From JBCBDX01 sp038529265 (GTDB lineage Bacteria > Pseudomonadota > Alphaproteobacteria > Rhizobiales > Rhizobiaceae), in NCBI GenBank assembly GCA_038529265.1, contig JBCBDX010000006.1, forward strand, positions 62,001 to 126,000: a stretch of DNA of 64,000 nucleotides. The letters run 5' to 3'. Below are positions 18,570 through 27,183 of this stretch, in pieces; the stretch's first letter is position 1, and every line of letters starts with the position of its first letter. The notes beneath the pieces are model-generated. The model saw only the letters and a list, made by a program, of their open reading frames with translations. It was not told where the DNA came from and searched no databases. The position numbers and the translations under genes are program-made.

Positions 18570-19382
18570 CTAATTATCAACGGCCGAGCCTAAATTGTCC
18601 GGATTCGGCATTGAGATAATATTGTAACCGCTATCCACATAGTGAATTTCACCGGTTACGCCGCCACCCAAGTCAGACAATAAATAAAGCGCTGCTCCGC
18701 CAACCTCTTCCAAAGTAACGGTACGGCGCAAAGGCGCGTTTTGCTTTTGAAAGTTGAACATGGCTCTTGCATCGCTGATACCTGCGCCAGCCAACGTGCG
18801 CATTGGACCGGCGGAGATCGCGTTCACCCGGATGCCTTGCGCGCCAAGATCAGCTGCAAGATACCGCGTGATGGATTCCAGCGCGGCCTTGGCGACACCC
18901 ATCACATTGTAATTGGGCATGACACGCACCGACCCGCCATAGGTAAGCGTCAGTAGCGACCCCCCTTCGGTCATCAGCGGCATGGCATGCTGCGCAACTT
19001 CAGTGAATGAATGGGCAGAAATCACCATCGTGCGCACAAAGTTTTCACGCGTCGTTGCGTCAACAAAGCGGCCCTTAAGTTCAGACTTGTCGGAAAAGCC
19101 GATCGCATGGACGACGAAGTCAATTGAACCCCAAGCATCCTTAAGTGCTTCAAATACTGCCTTTACGGAACTTGCGTCCTCTACATCGCATGGCAGCACA
19201 AGATTGGAGCCAACGCTTTCAGCCAATGGCTTGACCCGCTTGCCAAGTGCTTCGCCCTGATGGGTAAAGGCAAGCTCCGCGCCGTGCGCGTGCAGCATTC
19301 TCGCGATGCCCCAGGCGATGGAATGATTATTTGCCACGCCCATGATGAGGCCGCGTTTGCCCTTCATAATTTCAGAATTCAT
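18570..19382 (-). CDS. fabI: Enoyl-[acyl-carrier-protein] reductase (NADH)
   Basis: A 270-residue short-chain dehydrogenase of the FabI type that performs the last reduction of each fatty-acid elongation cycle. The catalytic residues are Tyr148, Tyr158 and Lys165, matching the FabI YX6K pattern, and the nucleotide loop GVANNHSIAWGIA begins at residue 15. It is the third gene of the minus-strand fabA-fabB-fabI operon, starting 14 bp after the fabB stop. FabI is the triclosan target in bacteria. Confidence 0.95.
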   Translation of the reverse strand: MNSEIMKGKRGLIMGVANNHSIAWGIARMLHAHGAELAFTHQGEALGKRVKPLAESVGSNLVLPCDVEDASSVKAVFEALKDAWGSIDFVVHAIGFSDKSELKGRFVDATTRENFVRTMVISAHSFTEVAQHAMPLMTEGGSLLTLTYGGSVRVMPNYNVMGVAKAALESITRYLAADLGAQGIRVNAISAGPMRTLAGAGISDARAMFNFQKQNAPLRRTVTLEEVGGAALYLLSDLGGGVTGEIHYVDSGYNIISMPNPDNLGSAVDN

Positions 19383-19396
19383 GCCCGTAGTCCCCG

Positions 19397-20617
19397 TCAG
19401 TCCCGGTAAGCGCTAAACGCCAATGTCGCATTGGTGCCGCCAAAGCCAAATGAATTGGTTATCGCGATATCGAAATCGACATCATCAATGCGCGAACGCG
19501 CAATCGGCAGATCGGCAAATTCAGGATCAATCTCGGTTATGTGCGCGCTTTCGCACACAAAGCGATTGTTCATCATAAGAAGCGTGTAGATGCTTTCCTG
19601 AACGCCGGTTGCGCCCAAGGAGTGGCCAGTCAGTGATTTGGTGGACGAAATGTGCGGGATGTCATCGCCAAACACTTCCCGGATCGCCTCAACTTCCTTG
19701 CTGTCACCCACCGGTGTGGAGGTCCCATGCGTGTTGATGTAAGTCACCTTACCATCGGTCGATGCAAGTGCTTGGCGCATGCAACGCACCGCGCCTTCGC
19801 CTGAAGGTGCCACCATATCGTATCCGTCGGATGTTGCGCCATAGCCGACGATCTCACCGTAGATTTTCGCACCGCGAGCTTTTGCATGTTCCAACTCTTC
19901 CAGAACCAGAACGCCTGCTCCACCGGCGATAACAAAGCCATCACGCGAAACATCGTAAGCGCGCGAAGCCGTTGTCGGCGTGTCATTGTGTTTGGAAGAC
20001 ATGGCACCCATGGCATCGAATAGGTTGGACATCGTCCAATCCAGATCCTCTGAACCACCGGCAAAGACGATATCCTGCTTGCCGAGCTGAATGGTTTCAT
20101 AGGCATTGCCAATACAGTGATTGGACGTCGCACACGCAGATGAGATCGTATAATTCACGCCCTTGATCTTGAACGGCGTGGCCAATGTAGCTGACGCCGT
20201 TGAAGACATGGCTTTTGGTACCGCAAAGGGACCAATCCGTTTCGGTGATCCATTCTTCTCGGTTGTTGCCGCCGCTTCGACAATCACTTTTGTGCTCGGG
20301 CCACCAGAACCCATAATGATACCGGTACGCTCGTTGCTGACCAGCTCGTCGGTAAGCTGCGCATCGGCGATTGCCTCTTTCATCGCGACGAAGTTCCAAG
20401 CTGACCCCTTTGCAAGGAAGCGTGACTCGCGCCGATCCAGAACGGAGAAAGGATCAAGTTTCGGTTCACCGTGGACATGGCACCGGAAACCCAATTCGGC
20501 ATATTGTTCTGCGACAGTGATGCCAGAACGCGCCATTTTCAGTGATTCAAGGACCTCGCCGACATCATCGCCAATCGACGAAACGATGCCCATCCCTGTG
20601 ACTACGACTCGTTTCAT
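19397..20617 (-). CDS. fabB: 3-oxoacyl-[acyl-carrier-protein] synthase I
   Basis: A 406-residue condensing enzyme that elongates cis-unsaturated acyl-ACP made by FabA. The nucleophile is Cys162 in SSACATSNHCIG, and the two catalytic His are in NTHGTSTPVGD and GHSLGATG near residues 297 and 332. Length is normal. It lies between fabA (34 bp upstream) and fabI, the standard alphaproteobacterial operon for unsaturated fatty acids. Confidence 0.96.
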   Translation of the reverse strand: MKRVVVTGMGIVSSIGDDVGEVLESLKMARSGITVAEQYAELGFRCHVHGEPKLDPFSVLDRRESRFLAKGSAWNFVAMKEAIADAQLTDELVSNERTGIIMGSGGPSTKVIVEAAATTEKNGSPKRIGPFAVPKAMSSTASATLATPFKIKGVNYTISSACATSNHCIGNAYETIQLGKQDIVFAGGSEDLDWTMSNLFDAMGAMSSKHNDTPTTASRAYDVSRDGFVIAGGAGVLVLEELEHAKARGAKIYGEIVGYGATSDGYDMVAPSGEGAVRCMRQALASTDGKVTYINTHGTSTPVGDSKEVEAIREVFGDDIPHISSTKSLTGHSLGATGVQESIYTLLMMNNRFVCESAHITEIDPEFADLPIARSRIDDVDFDIAITNSFGFGGTNATLAFSAYRD

Positions 20618-20651
20618 TTTGTTTCCCGTATTATTATTTTAATGGAGGACC

Positions 20652-21167
20652 TTAGGACGCCTGTTCTTGAAAGAGACCGACACGTAAATCCGATGCGCGG
20701 TAAATGACTTCGCCATCTGCCTTCATCCAGCCGTCGGCGATACCCAAAACGAGCCGACCGCGCATCACGCGCTTGAAGTCGATCCCATATTCCACGAGCT
20801 TCGTGTCTGGTGTCACCATGCCCGTAAACTTGACTTCACCGGTCGAAATAGCCCGACCTTTGCCCGGCTCTCCGAGCCAGCCGAGGTAAAAACCCGTTAG
20901 TTGCCACATGGCATCGAGGCCAAGACAGCCCGGCATGACTGGATCGCCGATAAAGTGGCAAGGAAAGAACCAAAGGTCCGGTTTTATGTCGAACTCAGCC
21001 CGGATATAGCCCTTGTCTTTCTCGCCGCCGGTCTCAGAAATATCCGTAATGCGGTCGAACATCAGCATCGGCGGCGCCGGAAGCTGTGCGTTGCCGGGGC
21101 CAAACATTTCGCCGCGCGAACATGTCAAAATTTCTTCATACGTATAGCTGGACTTTTGATCCGGCAT
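20652..21167 (-). CDS. fabA: 3-hydroxydecanoyl-ACP dehydratase/isomerase
   Basis: A 171-residue hot-dog fold enzyme that dehydrates 3-hydroxydecanoyl-ACP and isomerises the double bond, starting unsaturated fatty-acid synthesis. The active-site His71 is in PCHFIGDPVMPG and Asp85 in CLGLDAMWQL. It is the first gene of the operon and diverges from irr with a 151-bp gap, as in other Hyphomicrobiales. Confidence 0.96.
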   Translation of the reverse strand: MPDQKSSYTYEEILTCSRGEMFGPGNAQLPAPPMLMFDRITDISETGGEKDKGYIRAEFDIKPDLWFFPCHFIGDPVMPGCLGLDAMWQLTGFYLGWLGEPGKGRAISTGEVKFTGMVTPDTKLVEYGIDFKRVMRGRLVLGIADGWMKADGEVIYRASDLRVGLFQEQAS

Positions 21168-21318
21168 TGAGCACCTGCCTCTTTTTCTTCTTGTCTACCG
21201 CTGGTCCCGAAAGCGGGGTGCCCCTTCGGCTATTGATAGATTTGTGGTATGCGAATATATGACAATGTGCAATTGCAATAGGGCTAAAGACGGTCGCGTC
21301 ACGTTGTTAAGGACTTAA

Positions 21319-21762
21319 ATGTCAGAACAGACCAACAATTTGTCGGAATTGGGCAGTGACGTTGTTTTGCGCACGAAACTGCAGGAAAAAGGCCTTCGCC
21401 CGACCAAGCAGCGGCTTGCACTAGCTGAATTGCTGTTTGCTTTCGGTAACCGCCATCTGACAGCCGAAGATTTGCACGCGCAGGCTGTCGACGATGGCGT
21501 CTGCGTCTCGCTGGCGACGGTATACAACACGCTCCACCAGTTTACCGAAGCTGGCCTCCTGCGCACACTCGCGGTTGAGGGACAGAAAACCTATTTTGAC
21601 ACCAATACATCAGATCATCATCACTTTTTCCGCGAAGATCGTCAGGAAGTGATGGATGTACCCGTCGGCGCGGTAGAAGTTGGCAATTTGCCGGAGCCGC
21701 CCGAAGGCATGGAAATCACCAATGTTGATGTGGTGATCCGGCTTCGGCCCAAACAGAACTAG
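21319..21762 (+). CDS. irr: Iron response regulator Irr (Fur family)
   Basis: A 147-residue Fur-superfamily regulator. The winged helix is N-terminal (about 20-85, with SLATVYNTLHQF), and the Irr-type histidine cluster DHHHFF is at 99-104. Divergent placement next to fabA is the Hyphomicrobiales arrangement for irr. The GCPWHD heme regulatory motif known from Bradyrhizobium is absent, so heme control would use the histidine site. Irr represses or activates iron genes through ICE boxes; a perfect one precedes bfr at 54366-54382 in this window. Confidence 0.9.
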   Translation: MSEQTNNLSELGSDVVLRTKLQEKGLRPTKQRLALAELLFAFGNRHLTAEDLHAQAVDDGVCVSLATVYNTLHQFTEAGLLRTLAVEGQKTYFDTNTSDHHHFFREDRQEVMDVPVGAVEVGNLPEPPEGMEITNVDVVIRLRPKQN

Positions 21763-21764
21763 TT

Positions 21765-22328
21765 TTAATCAAACGTCTCGTCTGGATACGCGCCCCACAA
21801 ATCCGTTTGTGAGACGAATCCTTTGATAAGTCGGCCATCAGCCGCTTGGACTTGCATTTCGCACCAGATGCCATCGCATGAAGGTAATTGCCCGATCACG
21901 CCTGGTTTGAGCAGCGCGACGCGCGAGGACGCTTGGGCGGGTTTGTCGTAAAGACCAACGCCTTCTTGACTGTCGCTACCTTTTGCTGTGCGCCATGGAG
22001 TGGCAATGCCTGCACGCCGCCCGGTCAGCAGTGATTTATGTATCCAGCCCGTATCACCGGATACGTCTCTCACTCGCCGCCAATTATCGAACTCCTGGAT
22101 AATCTCCAGTGGCATCCCGGCTTTCTCATAACGCCATGCGACTGCATATTCCTTACCCGGTCCTACACGCATATTCACCTTCTCGGCTTTGAGGCTGACA
22201 AAGCGTGGAAGCGGCAACTTGCTGTATTTTCCCACATTGATAGAGCCCGTTGTCTGCGAGAGTGCAGGCGTTGCGACCGCGGCAAGCGTGGCTACGAGTA
22301 TGAGGCGCGCAAACCCTTTGAAAGCCAT
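21765..22328 (-). CDS. Exported SH3-domain protein
   Basis: A 187-residue protein with an N-terminal signal peptide (hydrophobic residues about 7-24, cleavage near TPALSQ) and a bacterial SH3 domain with KVNMRVGPGKEYAVAW, followed by a second SH3-like repeat. This DUF1058-type protein is presumed periplasmic and may bind cell-wall peptides. The ATG at 22328 has a strong AGGAGG upstream; an upstream in-frame start at 22382 lacks one. It is convergent with irr, with only 2 bp between the genes. Confidence 0.82.
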   Translation of the reverse strand: MAFKGFARLILVATLAAVATPALSQTTGSINVGKYSKLPLPRFVSLKAEKVNMRVGPGKEYAVAWRYEKAGMPLEIIQEFDNWRRVRDVSGDTGWIHKSLLTGRRAGIATPWRTAKGSDSQEGVGLYDKPAQASSRVALLKPGVIGQLPSCDGIWCEMQVQAADGRLIKGFVSQTDLWGAYPDETFD

Positions 22329-22501
22329 TGGGAAAACCCTCCTGTCCTTGTTGAAACGAGAACCACCATCACCGGTTGGCAAGGGTTTGCCTTGCGTATG
22401 TGTCCCGATTTCCCTAACTGGTCAGTTTAGGATGACGTGGTTAAGCATCCGTCAAAATAACAATAGGCCATGATCAAAGTGGCGCTCCAGGAGGCGACAG
22501 A

Positions 22502-23497
22502 TTGGATAGAAATCCACGGGTGATTGTTACCCGAAAGCTTCCGGAACTCGTTGAAAACCGCATGCGTGAGCTGTTCGACACGCAATTCAACACCAGCGAT
22601 GAGCCTTTCACCCGCGAGCAACTCGTTGACGCGATGCAGAATTGCGATGTGCTGGTGCCCACTGTTACCGATCTAATCAATGCTGATATGATCGCCGAGG
22701 CCGGTAACAGGCTCAAGCTTCTGGCCAATTTTGGTAATGGCGTCGACAATATCGATGTGCCCGCTGCGCATGAACACGGCATTTCCGTCACAAACACGCC
22801 CGATGTTTTGAGCGATGACACGGCCGATATGACCATGGCGCTGATACTGGCGACACCACGCAGGTTGGTTGAGGGTGCAACGCATTTGCTTGGCGAAGAC
22901 CGATGGAAAGGGTGGTCGCCAACCTGGATGCTGGGACGGCGTCTGAAGGACAAGAAGCTTGGTATCATTGGCATGGGGCGCATCGGCATTGCAGTTGCGC
23001 GTCGTGCCAAGGCTTTCGGCCTGAAAATCAACTACCATAATCGTGAGCCGATCGCTGAAAACGTCGCGGAAGAGCTGGGCGCCACCTATTGGGAGAGCCT
23101 TGATCAGATGATGGCCCGTATGGACATTGTTTCAGTCAACTGTCCTTACACGCCTGCCACTTATCACTTGCTATCGGCGCGCCGGCTCGATTTGCTGCAG
23201 CCCGACGCTTATTTGATCAATACGGCAAGAGGAGAGATTGTCGACGAAGCAGCACTCATCCAATTGTTGCAAGATGGCCGCATAGCCGGGGCGGGTCTCG
23301 ATGTTTTTGAGCATGAACCAGCAGTTGATGAGCGCCTGTGCAAATTGGCAGATGAAGGCAAAGTGGTTCTTCTGCCGCACATGAGCTCTGCCACTGTTGA
23401 GGGCCGCATCGAAATGGGCGAGCGGGTCATCATCAATATACGCATGATGGCGACCGGTGACCGACCGCCAAATCGCATTCTGCCATCAATGGTTTGA
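22502..23497 (+). CDS. D-2-hydroxyacid dehydrogenase (glyoxylate/hydroxypyruvate reductase type)
   Basis: A 331-residue NAD(P)-dependent dehydrogenase. The nucleotide loop is GMGRIG at 157-162; the catalytic trio is Arg243 (in NTARGEIVDE), Glu272 (in DVFEHEP) and His293 (in LLPHMSSAT). Similarity is greatest to glyoxylate/hydroxypyruvate reductases, but the substrate is not certain. Translation probably starts at the TTG at 22502, 6 bp after AGGAGG. Confidence 0.9.
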   Translation: MDRNPRVIVTRKLPELVENRMRELFDTQFNTSDEPFTREQLVDAMQNCDVLVPTVTDLINADMIAEAGNRLKLLANFGNGVDNIDVPAAHEHGISVTNTPDVLSDDTADMTMALILATPRRLVEGATHLLGEDRWKGWSPTWMLGRRLKDKKLGIIGMGRIGIAVARRAKAFGLKINYHNREPIAENVAEELGATYWESLDQMMARMDIVSVNCPYTPATYHLLSARRLDLLQPDAYLINTARGEIVDEAALIQLLQDGRIAGAGLDVFEHEPAVDERLCKLADEGKVVLLPHMSSATVEGRIEMGERVIINIRMMATGDRPPNRILPSMV

Positions 23498-23518
23498 CGC
23501 GTTAAAGCGCCCCTGAAA

Positions 23519-23890
23519 TCAGCTTTTGGCTTTCGTTGCGCGTGGTTTGCGTGCCGCAGGTTTTTTGGCAGCTGGCTTCTTTGCAGCGGCAGTCTTTGCT
23601 GGTGCTTTGGCTGTCGCAGCAGCTTTTGCTGGCGCTTTTTTCGGTGCCGGTTTCTTGGCAGGTGCTTTCGCTGCTGGCTTCTTGGCAGCGGGCATTGGAT
23701 CAAGCGCTATCTTCTTTGGCTTGCGCACTGCGGGAAGACCATAGCTGCGTTCACCAACGGGAATAATCGCGGGCCATACGGTTTTGTCATGAGCCAGTGA
23801 ACGCTCAAGCGCTTTTTGGCAATAATATAGGTAGGCAACAGCCAGATTGACGATTGCCAAAAGAGTAAGAATGATTGCCATCGAGGCCAT
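23519..23890 (-). CDS. Membrane-anchored Lys/Ala/Pro-rich protein
   Basis: A 123-residue protein of unknown function: one N-terminal membrane helix (about residues 4-22), a short linker, then about 55 residues of repeated PAKK/PAAKKP units like histone H1 tails. Such tails can bind DNA or acidic polymers, but no role is shown here. The ATG at 23890 gives a helix right at the N-terminus; an upstream start at 23965 would overlap the moeB gene by 4 bp. Repeats make the length prone to variation. Confidence 0.68.
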   Translation of the reverse strand: MASMAIILTLLAIVNLAVAYLYYCQKALERSLAHDKTVWPAIIPVGERSYGLPAVRKPKKIALDPMPAAKKPAAKAPAKKPAPKKAPAKAAATAKAPAKTAAAKKPAAKKPAARKPRATKAKS

Positions 23891-23961
23891 GATACGCCCT
23901 TTCGCAGGAAGGCTATTTTCAACGTTGATGCACAAATAAACTAACGGCTGCGCCTGAATGG

Positions 23962-24717
23962 TCAAGAGCGCATTGTCGTGGCGAAACTGTGGAATTGCGC
24001 TGAAAGGGCGTCAAAGTGCAGCATGCGCGCGATTAAAGGCACCCCAATGCCGGTGATTATCTTGATTGCCTCAACCGCCTGAAGCGAGCCAATGACCCCG
24101 GCCGCCGGGCCCAATACACCAGCGACGGAACAATCAGGTGCAACGTCCCGCTCAGCGCTCTTTGGAAACACATCACGGTAAGTTGGAGAACGCCCCTCGT
24201 GACTGTCAGCTCCAAGCCACGGTGCAATGACCGTGATGTTGCCTTCAAACCGATAAAGGCTACCGGTAATCAGAATGATGTGTTTTTTCGCGCAATAGTC
24301 AGCTAGCAGATAACGGGTCTCGCTATTGTCAGAGCCATCGATGACGATGCTGCTGTTGCCCAACACTTGTTGGATATTGTCTTCCTGCAATCTCGTTTGA
24401 TGCGCCTCGACATGTATGTTCGGGTTAAGCGCCTTCAATGCGCATTGCCCGCTATCAACCTTCGCTCCGCCGACGTTCTGGGTGCCGTGCAAAATCTGTC
24501 GATGTAAGTTGGAGACTGACACCGCATCATCATCAATCAGGGAAATATGCCCGACGCCTGCGCCCGCCAAATAGAAGGCACATGGCGATCCAAGGCCACC
24601 CGCGCCAACAATTGCAACATGGGCATCGCGCAGCTTTTGCTGACCCGCGCCACCAATTTCTGGCATGATGATCTGTCGGGCATAACGCTCAATTTCGTCA
24701 TCGCTGAACTCAGTCAT
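23962..24717 (-). CDS. moeB: ThiF/MoeB-family adenylyltransferase
   Basis: A 251-residue E1-like enzyme that adenylates the C-terminal Gly of a sulfur-carrier protein such as MoaD or ThiS. The ATP loop GAGGLG is at 38-43 and the reactive-Cys region DCSVAGVLG has Cys196. The Zn-binding CxxC found in Escherichia coli MoeB is replaced near residue 180 by SPTYRD. It overlaps recF by 8 bp and is downstream of dnaA-dnaN-recF. MoeB, ThiF and HesA are hard to separate by sequence alone. Confidence 0.85.
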   Translation of the reverse strand: MTEFSDDEIERYARQIIMPEIGGAGQQKLRDAHVAIVGAGGLGSPCAFYLAGAGVGHISLIDDDAVSVSNLHRQILHGTQNVGGAKVDSGQCALKALNPNIHVEAHQTRLQEDNIQQVLGNSSIVIDGSDNSETRYLLADYCAKKHIILITGSLYRFEGNITVIAPWLGADSHEGRSPTYRDVFPKSAERDVAPDCSVAGVLGPAAGVIGSLQAVEAIKIITGIGVPLIARMLHFDALSAQFHSFATTMRS

Positions 24718-25867
24718 CGGCGCTCACTGCGCCTGCTTCCACGCGGAAACGCTGGGCTTTATCGCCCATGGCGTCGAATAAATTTCGGTCTGTTCCAGTC
24801 ATGAACGCTTGTCCGCCAATAGCATCAATGCGTTCAAACAACGCCGCGCGACGATCAACGTCAAGATGAGCTGCAATCTCATCAAACAGCATGACGGGCG
24901 CGTGACCGGAAACCGACTTTGTCAAAAGCCCGTGTGAAAGTATCAGGCCAACCAACAGCGTTTTTTGTTCGCCCGTAGAGCACAAGGCAGCTTCCATTTC
25001 TTTTTGGGCATGAGTAACAAAAAGGTCCGAGCGATGTGCACCAACGAGCGTGCGCCGCGCTGCCTGGTCGCGTGGTCTGGTGTCTTGAAGATGACGCCGA
25101 TAAGCACTTTCAAGAGCGGTCGCGTCCTCGCATGATTGCGCAAGCTCCTCTAACTCTCCGCCAATGGCCAAAACTGCTGACGGAAACTGATCAGCTTCTT
25201 CCTTTGCAATGATAGAAGATAAGAGTTGTACCAGCTCCGCGCGAGCGGCGTGGATAGCAATACCCAGCGACGCAAGTTGCTCCTCAATGCCATCCAGCCA
25301 ACGATTGTCGCGTAACTGTCCAGCACTATCCTCAAGCAGCTTGTTGCGTTGGCGCATGGCGCGTTCATAGGCGTTTGCGCGCTGACCATGTCCGGGATCA
25401 ATCGCCAACACCATCCGATCAAGAAACCGCCGACGATCTGATGCTGGTCCGGTAAAGAGCCCATCCATCGACGGTGTCAGCCAGATAATCCGGCATAGAT
25501 CCAATAGTTCATCACTGCTTTTTGCCGTCGTGCCATTGATGCGGACCCTGCGTGCACGTGAAATTGGTTCACCTGGGCTTGATGGCACTGAGCCGGTACC
25601 AATCTCATATGTGTCCTCGTGATTAATCAGCGCAGCAAACACCGAAAAGCCCTCGGATGCGCCGTCCTTGTGGATCATCTGCGCGGCGCTTGCACGGCGC
25701 AAGCCACGACCTGGCGATAAAAGCGAAACAGCCTCGATCAAGTTGGTTTTACCGGAACCGTTGGGGCCGCTCAGCACCACATGGCGCCCATCAAGCGACA
25801 GACCGAGCTGCCCATAATTGCGAAAAGCGGAGAGCTTTATCCGATCAAGGTAGGTCGATATCACCAT
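24710..25867 (-). CDS. recF: DNA replication and repair protein RecF
   Basis: A 385-residue SMC-like ATPase that loads RecA at gapped DNA with RecO and RecR. Walker A is GPNGSGKT at 34-41, an ABC-type signature lies around LVGLILSHG, and Walker B is VMLFDEIAAHLD near residue 325. It lies 30 bp after dnaN and overlaps moeB by 8 bp, so this is a co-transcribed block. Confidence 0.95.
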   Translation of the reverse strand: MVISTYLDRIKLSAFRNYGQLGLSLDGRHVVLSGPNGSGKTNLIEAVSLLSPGRGLRRASAAQMIHKDGASEGFSVFAALINHEDTYEIGTGSVPSSPGEPISRARRVRINGTTAKSSDELLDLCRIIWLTPSMDGLFTGPASDRRRFLDRMVLAIDPGHGQRANAYERAMRQRNKLLEDSAGQLRDNRWLDGIEEQLASLGIAIHAARAELVQLLSSIIAKEEADQFPSAVLAIGGELEELAQSCEDATALESAYRRHLQDTRPRDQAARRTLVGAHRSDLFVTHAQKEMEAALCSTGEQKTLLVGLILSHGLLTKSVSGHAPVMLFDEIAAHLDVDRRAALFERIDAIGGQAFMTGTDRNLFDAMGDKAQRFRVEAGAVSADD

Positions 25868-25897
25868 CGAAGTGACGCGCTTAGACGCACGACGGGT

Positions 25898-27016
25898 TTA
25901 CACCCGCATAGGCATGAGAACATAAAGAGCGTCAGTGGAGCCAGTATCCTGGATCAAGGTCGGTGAGCCTGCATCGGCCAAGGCAAAGCGAACATTCTCA
26001 CTCGACAATTGGTTGGCAATATCGAGCAGATATCTGGCGTTAAACCCAATTTCCATACCATCGGCGCCGTAGTCGACAGCCAATTCCTCACGTGCCGAGC
26101 CGCTGTCCGGATTGTTGACGGTCAGGACAAGCTGATCTGCTTCCAGCGCCATTTTTACCGCGCGTCCCCGCTCGGACGAAACGGTGGATACCCGATCTAC
26201 GGCATCGGTAAACGTCTTTCGATCCACTTCCATCATCTTGTCATTGCCCTGCGGGATGACGCGTTGATAGTCCGGAAAAGTCCCGTCGATGAGTTTTGAT
26301 GTCATAACCACAGAACCGATGGTGAAGCGAATTTTGGTGTCGGACAGTTCCATGGTTATGGCGACTTCTGGGCCTTCGACCAGCTTTTGGAGTTCGCCGA
26401 CTGTTTTGCGCGGGATGATAATACCCGGCATATTCTCAGAACCGTCCGGCGCTTCAGTTTCGCAACGGGCCAAACGGTGACCATCGGTCGCCACTGCCCG
26501 TAGAACAATCGAGCCGTCAACCTCAGCGGCATGCATGTAGATGCCATTCAGATAGTAACGCGTCTCTTCTGTTGAAATCGCGAACTGCGTTGAGTCAATC
26601 AAGCGGCGAAGCGTTGCGTTATCGAGGCGAAATGTATGCGAAAACTCGCCAGCGGACAGTTGCGGAAAGTCTGATTGTGGCAAGCATTGCAATTTGAAGT
26701 TGGAGCGGCCTGTCGCCACAGTCATCGTGTTGCCGTCGGCATCGACCGAAAGCGAGACTTCCGCGCCATCGGGTAGTTTTCGAACGATATCGTATAGGAG
26801 GTGTGCCGGAACAGTCGTCGCACCTGCCTGCTCAATCTGCGCAGCCGTTGCTTCGTTAATCTCAAGATCAAGGTCAGTGGCCTTGAGTTCCAGCGATGAC
26901 CCCTCCGCATTCAACAATACGTTGGAGAGGATCGGGATGGTGTTGCGGCGTTCAACGACGCGGTGCACGCGGTTTAGCGATTTCAGCAGGTTTGAGCGTT
27001 CAAGAATAACACGCAT
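25898..27016 (-). CDS. dnaN: DNA polymerase III beta sliding clamp
   Basis: A 372-residue ring-forming processivity factor. Three similar clamp domains run through the full length, starting MRVILERSNLLKSL and ending in the conserved YVLMPMRV. It is downstream of dnaA by 167 bp and upstream of recF. Confidence 0.97.
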   Translation of the reverse strand: MRVILERSNLLKSLNRVHRVVERRNTIPILSNVLLNAEGSSLELKATDLDLEINEATAAQIEQAGATTVPAHLLYDIVRKLPDGAEVSLSVDADGNTMTVATGRSNFKLQCLPQSDFPQLSAGEFSHTFRLDNATLRRLIDSTQFAISTEETRYYLNGIYMHAAEVDGSIVLRAVATDGHRLARCETEAPDGSENMPGIIIPRKTVGELQKLVEGPEVAITMELSDTKIRFTIGSVVMTSKLIDGTFPDYQRVIPQGNDKMMEVDRKTFTDAVDRVSTVSSERGRAVKMALEADQLVLTVNNPDSGSAREELAVDYGADGMEIGFNARYLLDIANQLSSENVRFALADAGSPTLIQDTGSTDALYVLMPMRV

Positions 27017-27183
27017 ATCGACATCCGATAATCATTCACGATGGGGACGACGTCGAATCGTAGCTTCTGTGCATCCCCTTTTTGGAGCCGGAATGTGGCG
27101 CGTCACTCAAGCGAAAGCAAGGCGTCAGCTTGCACCTTTGCTCTCGTCCCCATGCATTTTGCCAGCTTTTGGCCTACCTCGCA

